From contig NZ_WING01000001.1 in the NCBI RefSeq assembly GCF_009793335.1, forward strand, positions 5,456,001-5,520,000: a DNA stretch of 64,000 nucleotides, given 5' to 3'. The position numbers and the translations under genes are program-made. Positions 51,553-60,874 of this stretch are shown here, one piece after another; the first letter of the stretch is position 1; every line of letters starts with the position of its first letter. The stretch comes from Actinomadura sp. J1-007. GTDB taxonomy: Bacteria; Actinomycetota; Actinomycetes; Streptosporangiales; Streptosporangiaceae. The notes below the pieces were generated by a model that worked only from the letters and a program-made list of their open reading frames with translations, was not told the origin of the DNA and did no database searches.

Positions 51553-53229
51553 TCAGCGGACGTCGAGACCCGCCTGCTCCGGGGACGGTGCGTGGTGGCG
51601 GGCGCCGGCGGTGCGCGGGAGGCGCAGGCTCAGCACGAAGCCGGCGAGCATGATCGCGGCGGTCAGGAACGTGACGGCGCGCGCGGCCCCGGTGAGGGCG
51701 GCGCGGGCCTCTGCGGCCGGCGCCGCCGTCCCGGGCCGTCCGGCGAGGTCCGGGATGCGCGCGCCGAGGCTGTCGCGGACCTCGGCGGAGACCCGCTCGC
51801 GCGTCGCGGGCGGCGTCGCGTCCAGCCGGTCGAGGCGGCGGTCCAGGCCGGTGCCGAGGGCGGCGACCAGGACCGTTCCCAGCACGGCGATGCCGAGCGC
51901 CGACCCGAGCAGCCGGGTGGTGTTCTGCGCGCCCGACGCCTGCCCGGAGCGTTCGACGGGGACGTCGGCGAGGACGACGTTGGAGAGCTGCGCGCTGGCC
52001 AGCCCGACCCCGACGCCGTACACCAGCAGCGGGCCGACCAGCCGCCACGCGCTCGCGTCCGGCGCCATCAGGACGGCGGCGGACGCGATGCCGGCCGTCT
52101 CCAGCGCCAGGCCGCCGAGCACCACGCGGCGCGCGCCGTACCGCTGGGTGAGGGGTCCGGCGCCGGGGCCCGCGAGCAGCGCGCCGACCGCGAGCGCGAG
52201 GATGACCAGCCCGGCGCGCAGCGCGTCCAGCCCGAGCGCCCCCTGGAGGTACAGCGGCAGGACGAAGACCAGGCCGAACTCGGCGAGGCCGACGATGGCG
52301 ATCGCGACGTTGCCGATGCGGAAGCTCGGGATCGCGAACAGCGTCAGGTCGAGCAGGACGGGTTTGCCGCGCCTCCGCCGCCGTCCGGTGTCGGCGGCGA
52401 AGACCGCGAGGCACAGCGCGCCGAGAACGGCCGCGGCCGGGATCGGCGACACGGACTCGGCCGGCCAGTCCAGCGGCCCGGCGGAGAACGCGCGGGTCGG
52501 CGTCCACCAGCCGTACCGCTGCCCTTCGATGAGGGCGAAGACCAGCGCGGCGAACCCGGCGCCGGCGGCGAGCGCGCCGACGGCGCCGGTCCGCAGGGCG
52601 GCGCGCGGGTCGCGGGTCTCGGGCACCCACAGCGCGATCCCGGCCAGCACCAGGACGCCGAGCGGGACGTTCACGACGAAGATCCACCGCCAGGAGTGGG
52701 CGGAGGCGAGCCAGCCGCCGAGGACGGGCCCGATCGCCACCGTGCCGCCGATCACCGACCCCCACACGCCGAACGCCATGGCGCGGTCGCGGCCCCGGAA
52801 CGCGGTGTTGATGACGGCGAGCGTCGCCGGGAGGATCATCGCCGCGCCGGCGCCCTGGAGGACGCGGCCGGCCAGCAGGCTCGGGCCGCCCTGGGCCTGA
52901 CCGGCGAGGGCGCTCGCGGCCCCGAAGACCAGCACGCCGAGCGCGAACAGCCGGCGGTGCCCGAGGACGTCGCCGACCCTCCCGGCGGGCAGCAGCAGCG
53001 CCGCGAACACCAGCGTGTACCCGGCGTTCACCCACTCGGCGTCGGTCGAGGCGATCCCGAGCCCGCCGATGATCGCGGGCAGCGCGACGTTGACGATCGT
53101 GCCGTCCACCATGATCAGCGAGACGCCGACGCTGAGCGTGGCGAGGCAGAGCCAGCGGCGGGCGCGGTCGTGCCGCCCGCCGCCCGCCGGCGCGGGGACG
53201 CGGTCGGCGGGCGGGACGTCACCGGACAT
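51553..53229 (-). CDS. DHA2-family MFS multidrug transporter (14 TM)
   Basis: 558 residues from ATG 53229 after GGAGG. The first helix contains the DHA2 motif VSLIMVDGTIVNVALPAIIG, then WVNAGYTLVFAALLLPAGRV and motif A GRVGDVLGHRRLFALG. Motif C is seen in VAIGPVLGGWLAS. About 14 TM helices are spread through the protein. It is a proton antiporter for drugs or metabolites, as EmrB/QacA. There is no divergent regulator; the hem genes start upstream on the same strand. Confidence 0.93.
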   Translation of the reverse strand: MSGDVPPADRVPAPAGGGRHDRARRWLCLATLSVGVSLIMVDGTIVNVALPAIIGGLGIASTDAEWVNAGYTLVFAALLLPAGRVGDVLGHRRLFALGVLVFGAASALAGQAQGGPSLLAGRVLQGAGAAMILPATLAVINTAFRGRDRAMAFGVWGSVIGGTVAIGPVLGGWLASAHSWRWIFVVNVPLGVLVLAGIALWVPETRDPRAALRTGAVGALAAGAGFAALVFALIEGQRYGWWTPTRAFSAGPLDWPAESVSPIPAAAVLGALCLAVFAADTGRRRRRGKPVLLDLTLFAIPSFRIGNVAIAIVGLAEFGLVFVLPLYLQGALGLDALRAGLVILALAVGALLAGPGAGPLTQRYGARRVVLGGLALETAGIASAAVLMAPDASAWRLVGPLLVYGVGVGLASAQLSNVVLADVPVERSGQASGAQNTTRLLGSALGIAVLGTVLVAALGTGLDRRLDRLDATPPATRERVSAEVRDSLGARIPDLAGRPGTAAPAAEARAALTGAARAVTFLTAAIMLAGFVLSLRLPRTAGARHHAPSPEQAGLDVR

Positions 53230-53294
53230 GGGCTGCCTCCCGGAGGCTCGGGGATCGCGGGGATGGCGGGGGTGACCGTGGGCGTGGCCGCGGC

Positions 53295-54754
53295 TCAGCC
53301 GGGCAGGGCGGACGTGACGTCCGCGGCGACCCGGCGGGCGTCGCGGACGCAGTCGTTGACGCCCACGCCGTGGTAGGCGTTGCCCGCCAGGTGCAGGCCG
53401 CCGAGTTCGGCGACGGCGGCGAGCACGCGGTCGACGCGCCGCCGGTGCCCGACCGGGTACTCGGGGATCGCGCGGCGCCACAGGTGGTCGAACGCGAACA
53501 CCGGCTCGCCCCGGATCCCGAAGATGCGCACGAGGTCCCCGTGGACGTTCCGGACGGCCTCGTCGCGCGGCAGCGAGGAGAACGCCGGGTCCTGCGTCCC
53601 GCCCGCGAGGGTGCGGATCAGCACCATGTCCTCGGGCGCCTGCTCGGGAAGATGGCCGAGGTGTGGATGCTGGCGAGGATCCGCGTGCGTTCGGTCGGGA
53701 TCGTCAGGAAGCCGATGCCGGTGGGCTCGCGCGCGACGTCCGCGCGCCGGTAGGCGAGGGCGATCACCCGGACGTCGGGGTGGGGGATCGCGTCCAGGGC
53801 CGCCGCCGCGTCGGGCAGGTGCGGGGCGAGCAGCCCGGCCGCCGTGTAGGCCGGGAGCGCGAGGACGACGTGGTCCGCGGTCAGCTCCGCGCCGTTCTCC
53901 AGCGCGACGCGCCAGCGGCGGCCGGACGCGCCGGCCCCGGTCGCGGCGGTGCGTTCGATGCCGGTGGCCCGGCAGCCGAGGCGGACGCGGCCCGCGAGCT
54001 CCTTCTCCAGCGCGTCGATCAGGCGCTGCATGCCGTGCCCCCGGAACGTGTGCAGCCGCATCCCGAACTCGCCGAACTTCGGCAGCCGGGGAACGTAGAA
54101 CCGGCCCGTCTGCGTGCCGCGCAGTTGCACGCGCAGCGCGCCGAGCAGGATGCTGCCGTACCGTTCCTCCAGGTAGCGGACGTAGGGGAACTTGGCGTCG
54201 ATGCTCAGCCGCCGCGAGTCGCCGCCCGTCACGCCGAGCACCGCCGGGACGGCCAGCGTGCGGGCCAGCTCCCAGCCGAAGCGCCGCGCCGTGAACTCGT
54301 AGACCGGCTCCTCGCTCAGGTCCTTGGCGACGAACGGCTCCAGAGCGACGCGCAGCTTCCCGCGCGCCGACAGCAGCGGGCTGCGCAGGAACTCGCGCGG
54401 CGTCGTCGGCAGCGTGAGCAGCTCCTCGTCATGGCGCAGCAGGAGCAGCTTCTCGGCCTCTCCGGTGGCGAGCACGAGCTCCCCGCCGAGGCCGAGCTCG
54501 CCGGCGAGGTCGCCGACGCCGCCCGGCCCGTACACCACGAACCCGTGCGGGCCGGTGTCCACGGTGAAGCCCCGCTCGTGCCGCGAGCCGACGATGCCGC
54601 CGACGCGTTCGGACGACTCCAGGACGGCGAGCGAGGCGTCCGGGGCCCGCCCGAGGATCTGGTGGGCGGCGGTGAGCCCCGTGACGCCGCCGCCGATGAC
54701 GATGACGTCGTGGTCTCCGTTCACGGCCTCGGGCCGCGTTCCGGTGTCCGTCAC
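53295..54754 (-). CDS. hemG: Protoporphyrinogen/coproporphyrinogen oxidase HemG/HemY (one apparent frameshift)
   Basis: Starts at GTG 54754, overlapping the hemB stop. The FAD motif is VIVIGGGVTGLTAAHQILGR, followed by SLAVLESSERVGGIVGSRHE and GFTVDTGPHGFVVYGPGGVG. The frame runs to about 53646, then breaks at GGG 53646-53648 and resumes as MVLIRTLAGGTQDPAFSSLP, ending with the FAD-binding GLHLAGNAYHGVGVNDCVRD. One added base gives about 486 residues. It oxidises the porphyrinogen ring with O2. In actinobacteria this enzyme normally acts on coproporphyrinogen III; here hemF is present, so either substrate is possible. Confidence 0.88.
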
Positions 54755-55749
54755 AGCAGCCCCCTGGCGGCCTCTTCGGCCCAGTAGGTGAGGATGATCG
54801 ACGCGCCCGCGCGGCGGATCGCGGTGAGCGTCTCCGCGACCGCGCGCCCGCGGTCGATCCAGCCGCGCGCGGCGGCGGCCTCGACCATGGCGTACTCGCC
54901 CGACACCTGGTAGGCGGCGACGGGGACGTCCACGGCGTCGGCGGCGCGGCGCACGATGTCCAGGTACGCCATCGCGGGCTTGACCATGACGGCGTCGGCG
55001 CCTTCCGCGACGTCCAGGCGCACCTCGCGCATCGCCTCCGCGCCGTTGGCCGGGTCCATCTGGTACGTCCGGCGGTCGCCGGTGAGCGAGGAGTCGACCG
55101 CGTCGCGGAACGGGCCGTAGAACGACGAGGCGTACTTGGCCGCGTAGGCGAGGACGGCCACGCCGGTGTGGCCGGACGCGTCGAGGGCGGCGCGGACCGC
55201 GGCGACCTGGCCGTCCATCATCCCGCTCGGGCCGACGACGTGCGTCCCGGCCTCCGCGAGCGCGACGGCCATCCGCCCGTAGCGCTCCAGGGTCGCGTCG
55301 TTGTCGACGGTGCCGTCGTCCGCGACGACGCCGCAGTGCCCGTGGTCGGTGAACTCGTCCAGGCACAGGTCGGCCATCACGGTCGCGGCGTCGCCGACCT
55401 CGGCGACCAGGTCGGCGACCGCGGCGTTCAGGATGCCGTCGGGGTCGGTGGCGGCGAGCCCGACCGGGTCCTTGCGCTCGGGGACGGCGAACAGCATGAG
55501 CCCGCCGACCCCCGCCTCGACGGCCTCGCGCGCCGCCTTGCGCGACGAGTCGCGCGTGTGCTGGAGGACGCCCGGCATGGACGGCACGGGGACCGGTTCG
55601 GCGATGCCCTCCTTGACGAACATCGGCAGGACGAGGTCGGCGGGCGACACCCGCGTCTCGGCGACGAGCCGCCGCAGCGGCGCGGTCCGGCGCAGTCGCC
55701 GCGGGCGTACGACCGGGCGCGGTGCGGTGTGGGGCTGAGTGCCTGTCAT
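54751..55749 (-). CDS. hemB: Delta-aminolevulinic acid dehydratase (porphobilinogen synthase)
   Basis: 332 residues from ATG 55749. Conserved parts are DLVLPMFVKEGIAEPVPVPS, MPGVLQHT, MADLCLDEFTDHGHCGV (metal-site region), VVGPSGMMDGQVAAVRAALD, YAAKYASSFYGPFRDAVDSS (Schiff-base Lys region), GADAVMVKPAMAYLDIVR (second active Lys) and VAAYQVSGEYAMVEAA. It condenses two ALA molecules into porphobilinogen in the cytosol. The stop overlaps the hemG start. Confidence 0.96.
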   Translation of the reverse strand: MTGTQPHTAPRPVVRPRRLRRTAPLRRLVAETRVSPADLVLPMFVKEGIAEPVPVPSMPGVLQHTRDSSRKAAREAVEAGVGGLMLFAVPERKDPVGLAATDPDGILNAAVADLVAEVGDAATVMADLCLDEFTDHGHCGVVADDGTVDNDATLERYGRMAVALAEAGTHVVGPSGMMDGQVAAVRAALDASGHTGVAVLAYAAKYASSFYGPFRDAVDSSLTGDRRTYQMDPANGAEAMREVRLDVAEGADAVMVKPAMAYLDIVRRAADAVDVPVAAYQVSGEYAMVEAAAARGWIDRGRAVAETLTAIRRAGASIILTYWAEEAARGLL

Positions 55750-55779
55750 GTGGATCCTCCTGCGGTACGTCGCGGGTGG

Positions 55780-56802
55780 TCAGCCGCGGCCGAGCGGCTG
55801 GGAGGCGCGGGCGGGCCGGTCGGGACGGGTACGCGGATCGGCGGCGGCCGTCCCGGCGGGCGTGGTGAGCAGTGCCGCGCCGCCGTCGGCCAGCAGCGCT
55901 CGGGCGAGCCGTTCGCCGAGGGCCGTCGCCTCGGCGCGCGTCTCGACGGTCGCGGTCGCCGCGCTGCGCAGCACGGTGGAGCCGTCGGGCGCGGCGACGA
56001 GGCCGTCCAGCCGCAGGCCCCGCGCGTTCGCCGGCGTGGCGAGGGCTCCGACCGGGGAGGTGCAGCCCGCGTCGAGACCGGCGAGGAACGCGCGCTCGGC
56101 GGTGACCGCGAGGCGCGTGGGCGGGTCGTCGGCGGTGGCGAGGACGGACGCGGTCGCGGGATCGTCGGCCCGGCACTCGATCGCCAGCGCGCCCTGGCCC
56201 GGCGCGGGCAGCACGATGTCCGGGCGCAGCGGCGCGGCGACCTCGCCGAGGCGGCCGAGCCGGGACAGGCCCGCCATCGCGAGCACCACCGCGTCCAGCT
56301 CCCCGGTCGCGGTCCTGGCCAGGCGGCTGTCGACGTTGCCGCGCAGCGGGACGACCGCCACGTGCGGCGCGCGGGCGAGGATCTGCGCGGCGCGGCGCGG
56401 CGAGCCCGTGCCGACCGCCGCTCCCGGCGGCAGCGCGTCCAGCGAGCCCGGCAGCCCGGCGGGACCGGCGAGCGCGTCGCGCGGGTCCTCCCGCGCCGGT
56501 ACGGCCGCCAGGCGCAGCGCCGCCTCGGGCGCGGTCGGCAGGTCCTTGCAGGAGTGGACGACGAAGTCGACCTCGCCCGCCAGCAGCGCCTTGCGCAGCG
56601 CCGTGACGAACACGCCCGTGGACCCGAACCGTTCGATCGGGGCGTCGCTCTCGTCGCCCTCGGTGGACAGCGGAACGAGCCGTACGGCCCTGCCGGTGGC
56701 CGCGGTGACGCGGTCCGCCGCCCAGGTCGCCTGGGCCACCGCCAGCTTGCTCCTGCGCGTCCCGAGCAGCAGCGGCCGGGCGTCGTGCGCGTTGGTGGTC
56801 AT
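55780..56802 (-). CDS. hemC: Porphobilinogen deaminase (hydroxymethylbilane synthase)
   Basis: 340 residues from ATG 56802, overlapping the hemA stop (ATGA). Motifs: LLLGTRRSKLAVAQATWAAD, FVHSCKDLPT-type stretch (VDFVVHSCKDLPTAPEAALR), VGTGSPRRAAQILARAPHVA, LRGNVDSRLAR and the dipyrromethane-cofactor Cys in FLAGLDAGCTSPVGALATPA. It joins four porphobilinogens. Only 30 bp separate it from hemB, with no hemD between. Confidence 0.95.
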   Translation of the reverse strand: MTTNAHDARPLLLGTRRSKLAVAQATWAADRVTAATGRAVRLVPLSTEGDESDAPIERFGSTGVFVTALRKALLAGEVDFVVHSCKDLPTAPEAALRLAAVPAREDPRDALAGPAGLPGSLDALPPGAAVGTGSPRRAAQILARAPHVAVVPLRGNVDSRLARTATGELDAVVLAMAGLSRLGRLGEVAAPLRPDIVLPAPGQGALAIECRADDPATASVLATADDPPTRLAVTAERAFLAGLDAGCTSPVGALATPANARGLRLDGLVAAPDGSTVLRSAATATVETRAEATALGERLARALLADGGAALLTTPAGTAAADPRTRPDRPARASQPLGRG

Positions 56803-58073
56803 GCGTTCGCCTCGCTCACATCCAGGTCGAAGAGGCGCGAGAGCGCCTCCAGGTACAGGCGGCCGTCGGGCGCCCCGGCCAGCTCCTTCGCCCGGACGGT
56901 CGGGGTGTGCAGGAGCCTGCCGACGATCCGGTCCACCGCCGCGACGGTCTCGGCGCGCTCGCGCTCGGCCAGGCCGGGCAGCCGGTCGCCGAGCCGGGCC
57001 AGCTCCTGGTCCACGACCTCGCGGGCCCGGGACCGCAGCGCCACGATCAGCGGCTTGACCGAGGACTCCAGCCGCCTGGCCAGGAACGCGGCGGCCTGCT
57101 CGGTGACGATGCCCTCGGCGCGGCCGACGTCGTCGGGACGCCCCCGTCCGGCCAGCACGCGGCCGAGCTCCTCGATGCCGACCAGCGTCACGCCGTCCAC
57201 GTCGCCGCACAGCGGGTCGACGTCGCGCGGCATCGCCAGGTCGAGCGCGACGAACGGGGCGTGCCCGGCGTCCTTGCGCGCCACCCGCATCCGCTCGGCG
57301 TCCAGCACCTGGCCCTCGGCCCCGGTCGAGGACACCAGCAGGTCGCAGCGTTCGAGGAGCGGCGCCCAGCCGCCGGGCGCGACGGCCGCGCCGCCGACCT
57401 GCCCGGCGATCCGTTCGGCGCTCGCGGCCGTACGGCTCGCCACATGGATCTCCCCGGCGCCCGCGTCGCGCAGCAGCCGGGCCGCCAGCGAGCCGATCGT
57501 CCCGGTGCCGACGAGCAGCGCGCGGCGTCCGGCGAGCCCGCCGAGGACGCCGTCCGCGACGTCCAGCGCGGCGTGCACCAGCGACACGCCCGCCTGGCCG
57601 ACCCGCGTCTCGGTGCGGGCGCGCTTGCTGCCGCGCAGCGCGTGCTCGGCCAGCCCCGTCAGGACGGGCCCGGCGGCTCCGGCCTCCCGCGCGGCGCGCA
57701 GCGCCGAACGGACCTGCGCGACGATCTGCTCCTCGCCGACGGCCATCGAGTCGAGCCCGCACGCGACGCGGAACAGGTGCGTCACCGCCTCGGCCTCGCG
57801 GCGGATCGACACCGCGCCCCACACCTCGTGCTCGGGAACGCCCGCGAGCCCGGCGAACGACTCGACCACGTGGCAGGCCGCCTCGCTGTGCCGCGCGGTG
57901 GCGACGAACGCCTCCAGCCGGTTGCAGGTCGCGAGGAGCAGCGCCTCCCCGACGGCCGGATGGGCGGTGAGGCGGCCGAGCGCCTCGCGCGTCCGGCCGG
58001 GCGGTACGGCGAGCCGTTCGAGCAACTCGATCGGCGCGGTCCGGTGGTCGATCCCGACGTTGTGTATGTGCAT
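56799..58073 (-). CDS. hemA: Glutamyl-tRNA reductase
   Basis: 424 residues from ATG 58073 (MHIHNVGIDHRTAPIELLER). The catalytic Cys is in ALLLATCNRLEAFVATARHS. Other motifs: CGLDSMAVGEEQIVAQVRSA, VGQAGVSLVHAALDVADGVL, the NADPH site ALLVGTGTIGSLAARLLRDA and FVALDLAMPRDVDPLCGDVD. It makes glutamate-1-semialdehyde from charged tRNA-Glu, the committed step of C5 haem synthesis. It heads the leftward hem operon and is divergent from hemE. Confidence 0.96.
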   Translation of the reverse strand: MHIHNVGIDHRTAPIELLERLAVPPGRTREALGRLTAHPAVGEALLLATCNRLEAFVATARHSEAACHVVESFAGLAGVPEHEVWGAVSIRREAEAVTHLFRVACGLDSMAVGEEQIVAQVRSALRAAREAGAAGPVLTGLAEHALRGSKRARTETRVGQAGVSLVHAALDVADGVLGGLAGRRALLVGTGTIGSLAARLLRDAGAGEIHVASRTAASAERIAGQVGGAAVAPGGWAPLLERCDLLVSSTGAEGQVLDAERMRVARKDAGHAPFVALDLAMPRDVDPLCGDVDGVTLVGIEELGRVLAGRGRPDDVGRAEGIVTEQAAAFLARRLESSVKPLIVALRSRAREVVDQELARLGDRLPGLAERERAETVAAVDRIVGRLLHTPTVRAKELAGAPDGRLYLEALSRLFDLDVSEANA

Positions 58074-58314
58074 CACGGGAGAGTTCAGCCTCGCAAGGTG
58101 CGGATTCTGTGGGGATTTCGCGCAGCGGGGAGGAAGTGGGGTGAGCGTAGGCAGGGGGCCGGAATTTCGTCCAGCCAAACGCGGTAGTAAAGTCCGTACG
58201 CCGTACTAGACGCGTTTAAGTGCGGTAATGCGAATCGTCCGTGGATTCGCCGCCGGACGCTTGTTAGCGTGGGGCGGGCGTCCCGAAACGATGCCGGAAT
58301 TCCTGGAGGACCGG
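58074..58314. promoter_or_regulatory. Divergent hemA/hemE promoter region
   Basis: 240 bp between the two hem operons. It contains less GC-rich DNA and a short dyad GTAC-GCC-GTAC within CCGTACGCCGTACTAG near 58192-58208. No known haem-regulator box is recognisable, so both promoters must lie here but cannot be placed exactly. Confidence 0.5.
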
Positions 58315-59409
58315 GTGACCACGACCGAAGAGACCACCGGCGGATCCGCGAAGGCCGGCGCCGCGGGGGCCGCGGCGCGGACCGGCGCGGACGGCGTCTT
58401 CCTGGCGGCGGCGCGCGGCGCGTCCACGCCGCGCGCGCCGATCTGGCTGATGCGGCAGGCCGGCCGCTACCTGCCCGAATACCGCGAGCTGAAGGAGCGG
58501 CACCCGTTCTGGGAGATGTGCCGGACGCCCGAGATCGCGGCCGAGGTGACGCTGCAACCGCTGCGCCGGTTCCCGCTGGACGCCGCGATCATCTTCAACG
58601 ACATCATGACGCCGCTGCCGTCGATGGGCGTGCGGGTCGAGTTCGCGCCCGGCCCGGTCATCTCCGCGCCCGTGCGCACGGCCTCCGACGTCGCCGCGCT
58701 CCGGGCGCCGGCCGCGGACGAGATCGCCCCGTTCGTGTCCGAAGCGATCACCCTGGTCCGCGGGGAGAGCCGCGTGCCGGTCATCGGCTTCGCCGGCTCA
58801 CCGCTGACCGTGGCGGGCTACGCCGTCCAGGGCGCCGGATCGGCGGACTACGCCGGCTTCCGGGCCTGGCTGCACCGCGAACCGCGCCTCGCGCACGCCC
58901 TGCTCGACAAGCTCGCCGAGGTCACCGCCGGCTACCTGCGCGCGCAGATCGACGCCGGAGCCGAGGCCGTCCAGCTCTTCGACAGCTGGGCCGGCATCCA
59001 CGGCCGCAGCGGCTACGCCACGTTCGGCATGCCGTACGTGCGGCGCGTGCTCGACGCGCTCGCGGGAACCGGCGTGCCCCGCATCTACCTCGCGGTGGGA
59101 GCCGCGCACCTGTACCCGCAGATCGCCCGGCTCCCCGCCGAGGTCGTCAGCGTCGACTGGCGGCAGCCGCTGGACGCGGCCCGCACCGCCCTGCCCGGCA
59201 AGGCCCTCCAGGGCAACCTCGACCCGACGGTCATGCTCGCCGACGCCGACACGATGCTGGCCGCCGCGCGCCAGGTGCTCCGCGACGGCCTCGGCGGCGC
59301 GCACGTCTTCAACCTCGGCCACGGCCTCCTGCCGGGCACGCCGCCGGACAACGTGGCGCGCCTCGTCGACCTGGTCCACCGGTTCCCCCGCGAGGAGGCC
59401 GCGGCATGA
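58315..59409 (+). CDS. hemE: Uroporphyrinogen decarboxylase
   Basis: 364 residues from GTG 58315, seven bases after GGAGG; longer in-frame starts upstream are less likely. Motifs: PIWLMRQAGRYLPEYRELKE, DAAIIFNDIMTPLPSMGVRV, GFAGSPLTVAGYAVQGAGSA, AVQLFDSWAGIHGRSGYATF, and VFNLGHGLLPGTPPDNVARL. It decarboxylates uroporphyrinogen III to coproporphyrinogen III. The stop overlaps the hemF start. Confidence 0.96.
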   Translation: MTTTEETTGGSAKAGAAGAAARTGADGVFLAAARGASTPRAPIWLMRQAGRYLPEYRELKERHPFWEMCRTPEIAAEVTLQPLRRFPLDAAIIFNDIMTPLPSMGVRVEFAPGPVISAPVRTASDVAALRAPAADEIAPFVSEAITLVRGESRVPVIGFAGSPLTVAGYAVQGAGSADYAGFRAWLHREPRLAHALLDKLAEVTAGYLRAQIDAGAEAVQLFDSWAGIHGRSGYATFGMPYVRRVLDALAGTGVPRIYLAVGAAHLYPQIARLPAEVVSVDWRQPLDAARTALPGKALQGNLDPTVMLADADTMLAAARQVLRDGLGGAHVFNLGHGLLPGTPPDNVARLVDLVHRFPREEAAA

Positions 59410-60335
59410 GCGACGCCGAGACCGTCCACACGACACTGCGCGGGCACCAGGACCGGCTCGTCGCCGCGTTCGAGGAACTGGACGGGCGGGCCCGCTTCCG
59501 GACGGCGGGCTGGACGCGCGACGGCCTCGGCGGCGGCCGGGCCCGCGTCCTGGAGGGCGGGCGCGTGTTCGAAAGGGCCGGGGTGAACGTCTCGCTCGTC
59601 GAGGGCGACCACGTCCCCTCCGCCGTCAGCCGGGACCGCCCGCACCTGGCCGACCGCGCGTTCCGCGCCACGGGCATTTCCATGGTGCTGCATCCCCTGA
59701 ACCCTTACGCCCCGTCGTTCCACGCCAATTTCCGCTACTTCGAGACCGACGGCGGCGAATGGTGGTTCGGCGGCGGCATGGACCTCACCCCGATGTACGG
59801 TTTCGACGATGACGCCGTCCATTTCCACCGCACCCTCAAACAATGGTGCGCGCGGCACGAGCTCGCCCGGTACGAGGAGTGGAAGGCGACCTGCGACGAG
59901 TACTTCTACATCAGGCACCGGCGCGAGATGCGCGGCATCGGCGGCGTCTTCTTCGACCGCGTCACCGCCGACGCCCCCGGGCCGCCCGCGTCCCACGTCG
60001 CGTTCGTCGAGGACGGCCTCGCGGCGATCCTCGACGCCTACCCGCCGATCGTCGCCCGCCGCGCGCCCATGCCGTACGGCGACCGCGAGCGCGACTGGCA
60101 GCTCGCCCGCCGGGGCCGCTACGCCGAGTTCAACCTCGTGTACGACCGGGGCACGCTGTTCGGCCTCCAGACCAACGCCAACATCGAGGCCGTCCTGATG
60201 TCGATGCCGCCGCTCGCCCGCTGGGGCTTCGACATCACCCCCGAGCCGGGCAGCCCCGAGAGCGACGTGGCGCGCTTCCTCCAGCCGCACGACTGGGCCG
60301 GGCACGGGACCCCGTCCCTGCTCCAGACCGGCTGA
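59406..60335 (+). CDS. hemF: Oxygen-dependent coproporphyrinogen III oxidase
   Basis: 309 residues from ATG 59406 (ATGA overlap with hemE). The HemF signatures are unmistakable: NVSLVEGDHVPSAVSRDRPH, MVLHPLNPYAPSFHANFRYF, WWFGGGMDLTPMYGFDDDAV, MRGIGGVFFDRVT and RRGRYAEFNLVYDRGTLFGL. It converts coproporphyrinogen III to protoporphyrinogen IX with O2. Actinobacteria usually instead use the coproporphyrin branch (HemY-HemH-HemQ), so HemF fused by overlap to hemE is notable. Confidence 0.95.
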   Translation: MSDAETVHTTLRGHQDRLVAAFEELDGRARFRTAGWTRDGLGGGRARVLEGGRVFERAGVNVSLVEGDHVPSAVSRDRPHLADRAFRATGISMVLHPLNPYAPSFHANFRYFETDGGEWWFGGGMDLTPMYGFDDDAVHFHRTLKQWCARHELARYEEWKATCDEYFYIRHRREMRGIGGVFFDRVTADAPGPPASHVAFVEDGLAAILDAYPPIVARRAPMPYGDRERDWQLARRGRYAEFNLVYDRGTLFGLQTNANIEAVLMSMPPLARWGFDITPEPGSPESDVARFLQPHDWAGHGTPSLLQTG

Positions 60336-60342
60336 CGGCTCG

Positions 60343-60390
60343 CCGGGAGGGCGCGGCGCCGGGGCCGTTCCAGGCCCTGCGCCCTCCCGG
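60343..60390. terminator. Long hairpin terminator after hemF
   Basis: CCGGGAGGGCGC (60343-60354) pairs perfectly with GCGCCCTCCCGG (60379-60390). The inner GGGCC/GGCCC pair extends the structure with GTTCCA as loop. It separates the convergent hemF and SnoaL-like genes. Confidence 0.85.
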
Positions 60391-60408
60391 ATCCGCGGAG
60401 GCCGCTGG

Positions 60409-60795
60409 TCAGAGCGCGGCGGGCTCCCACCACGCCATGTTGGCGGCGGCGTGCGCGTCCGGCTCGATGATCTCCCAGGCCTCGGCGATCAGGCCGTCCT
60501 CGACCCGCCAGACGTCGACGACCGAGATCTCCGGCCCGCCGTCCGGGAGCCACCGCCGCGAGTGCATCACGACATGGTCGCCGTCGGCCAGCAGATGGCG
60601 GACCTCGACGCTCATCCCGGCGAGCGGGGTGAGCGCCGTCCGCACGGCGTCGAGCCACTGCTCCTTGGTGGAGTCGGAGTCCGGCCGGTGGTGCACGAAG
60701 TCCTCTCTCAGCAGCGGTTCGAGCCCTTCGACGCCGCCCGTCTCGATCAGTTCCGCCAGCGCCCGTTGAACGATGCTCTTGTTGTCCGTGGTCAT
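60409..60795 (-). CDS. SnoaL-like (NTF2-fold) protein
   Basis: 128 residues from ATG 60795 (MTTDNKSIVQRALAELIETG). It has the single-domain alpha+beta NTF2 fold of SnoaL-like cyclases/isomerases: REDFVHHRPDSDSTKEQWLD, VEVRHLLADGDHVVMHSRRW, ISVVDVWRVEDGLIAEAWEI. Family members are cyclases, epoxide hydrolases or orphan binding proteins, and the activity cannot be predicted. It is divergent from the XRE regulator, a common pairing that suggests it is its target. Confidence 0.87.
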   Translation of the reverse strand: MTTDNKSIVQRALAELIETGGVEGLEPLLREDFVHHRPDSDSTKEQWLDAVRTALTPLAGMSVEVRHLLADGDHVVMHSRRWLPDGGPEISVVDVWRVEDGLIAEAWEIIEPDAHAAANMAWWEPAAL

Positions 60796-60874
60796 GGGGC
60801 AGTGTTTCCACGGCCGCCGCCGTTGTCGATGAACTCGCATTTCATGGCGTCCGGCCCCACGGTGAGTACCCTGG

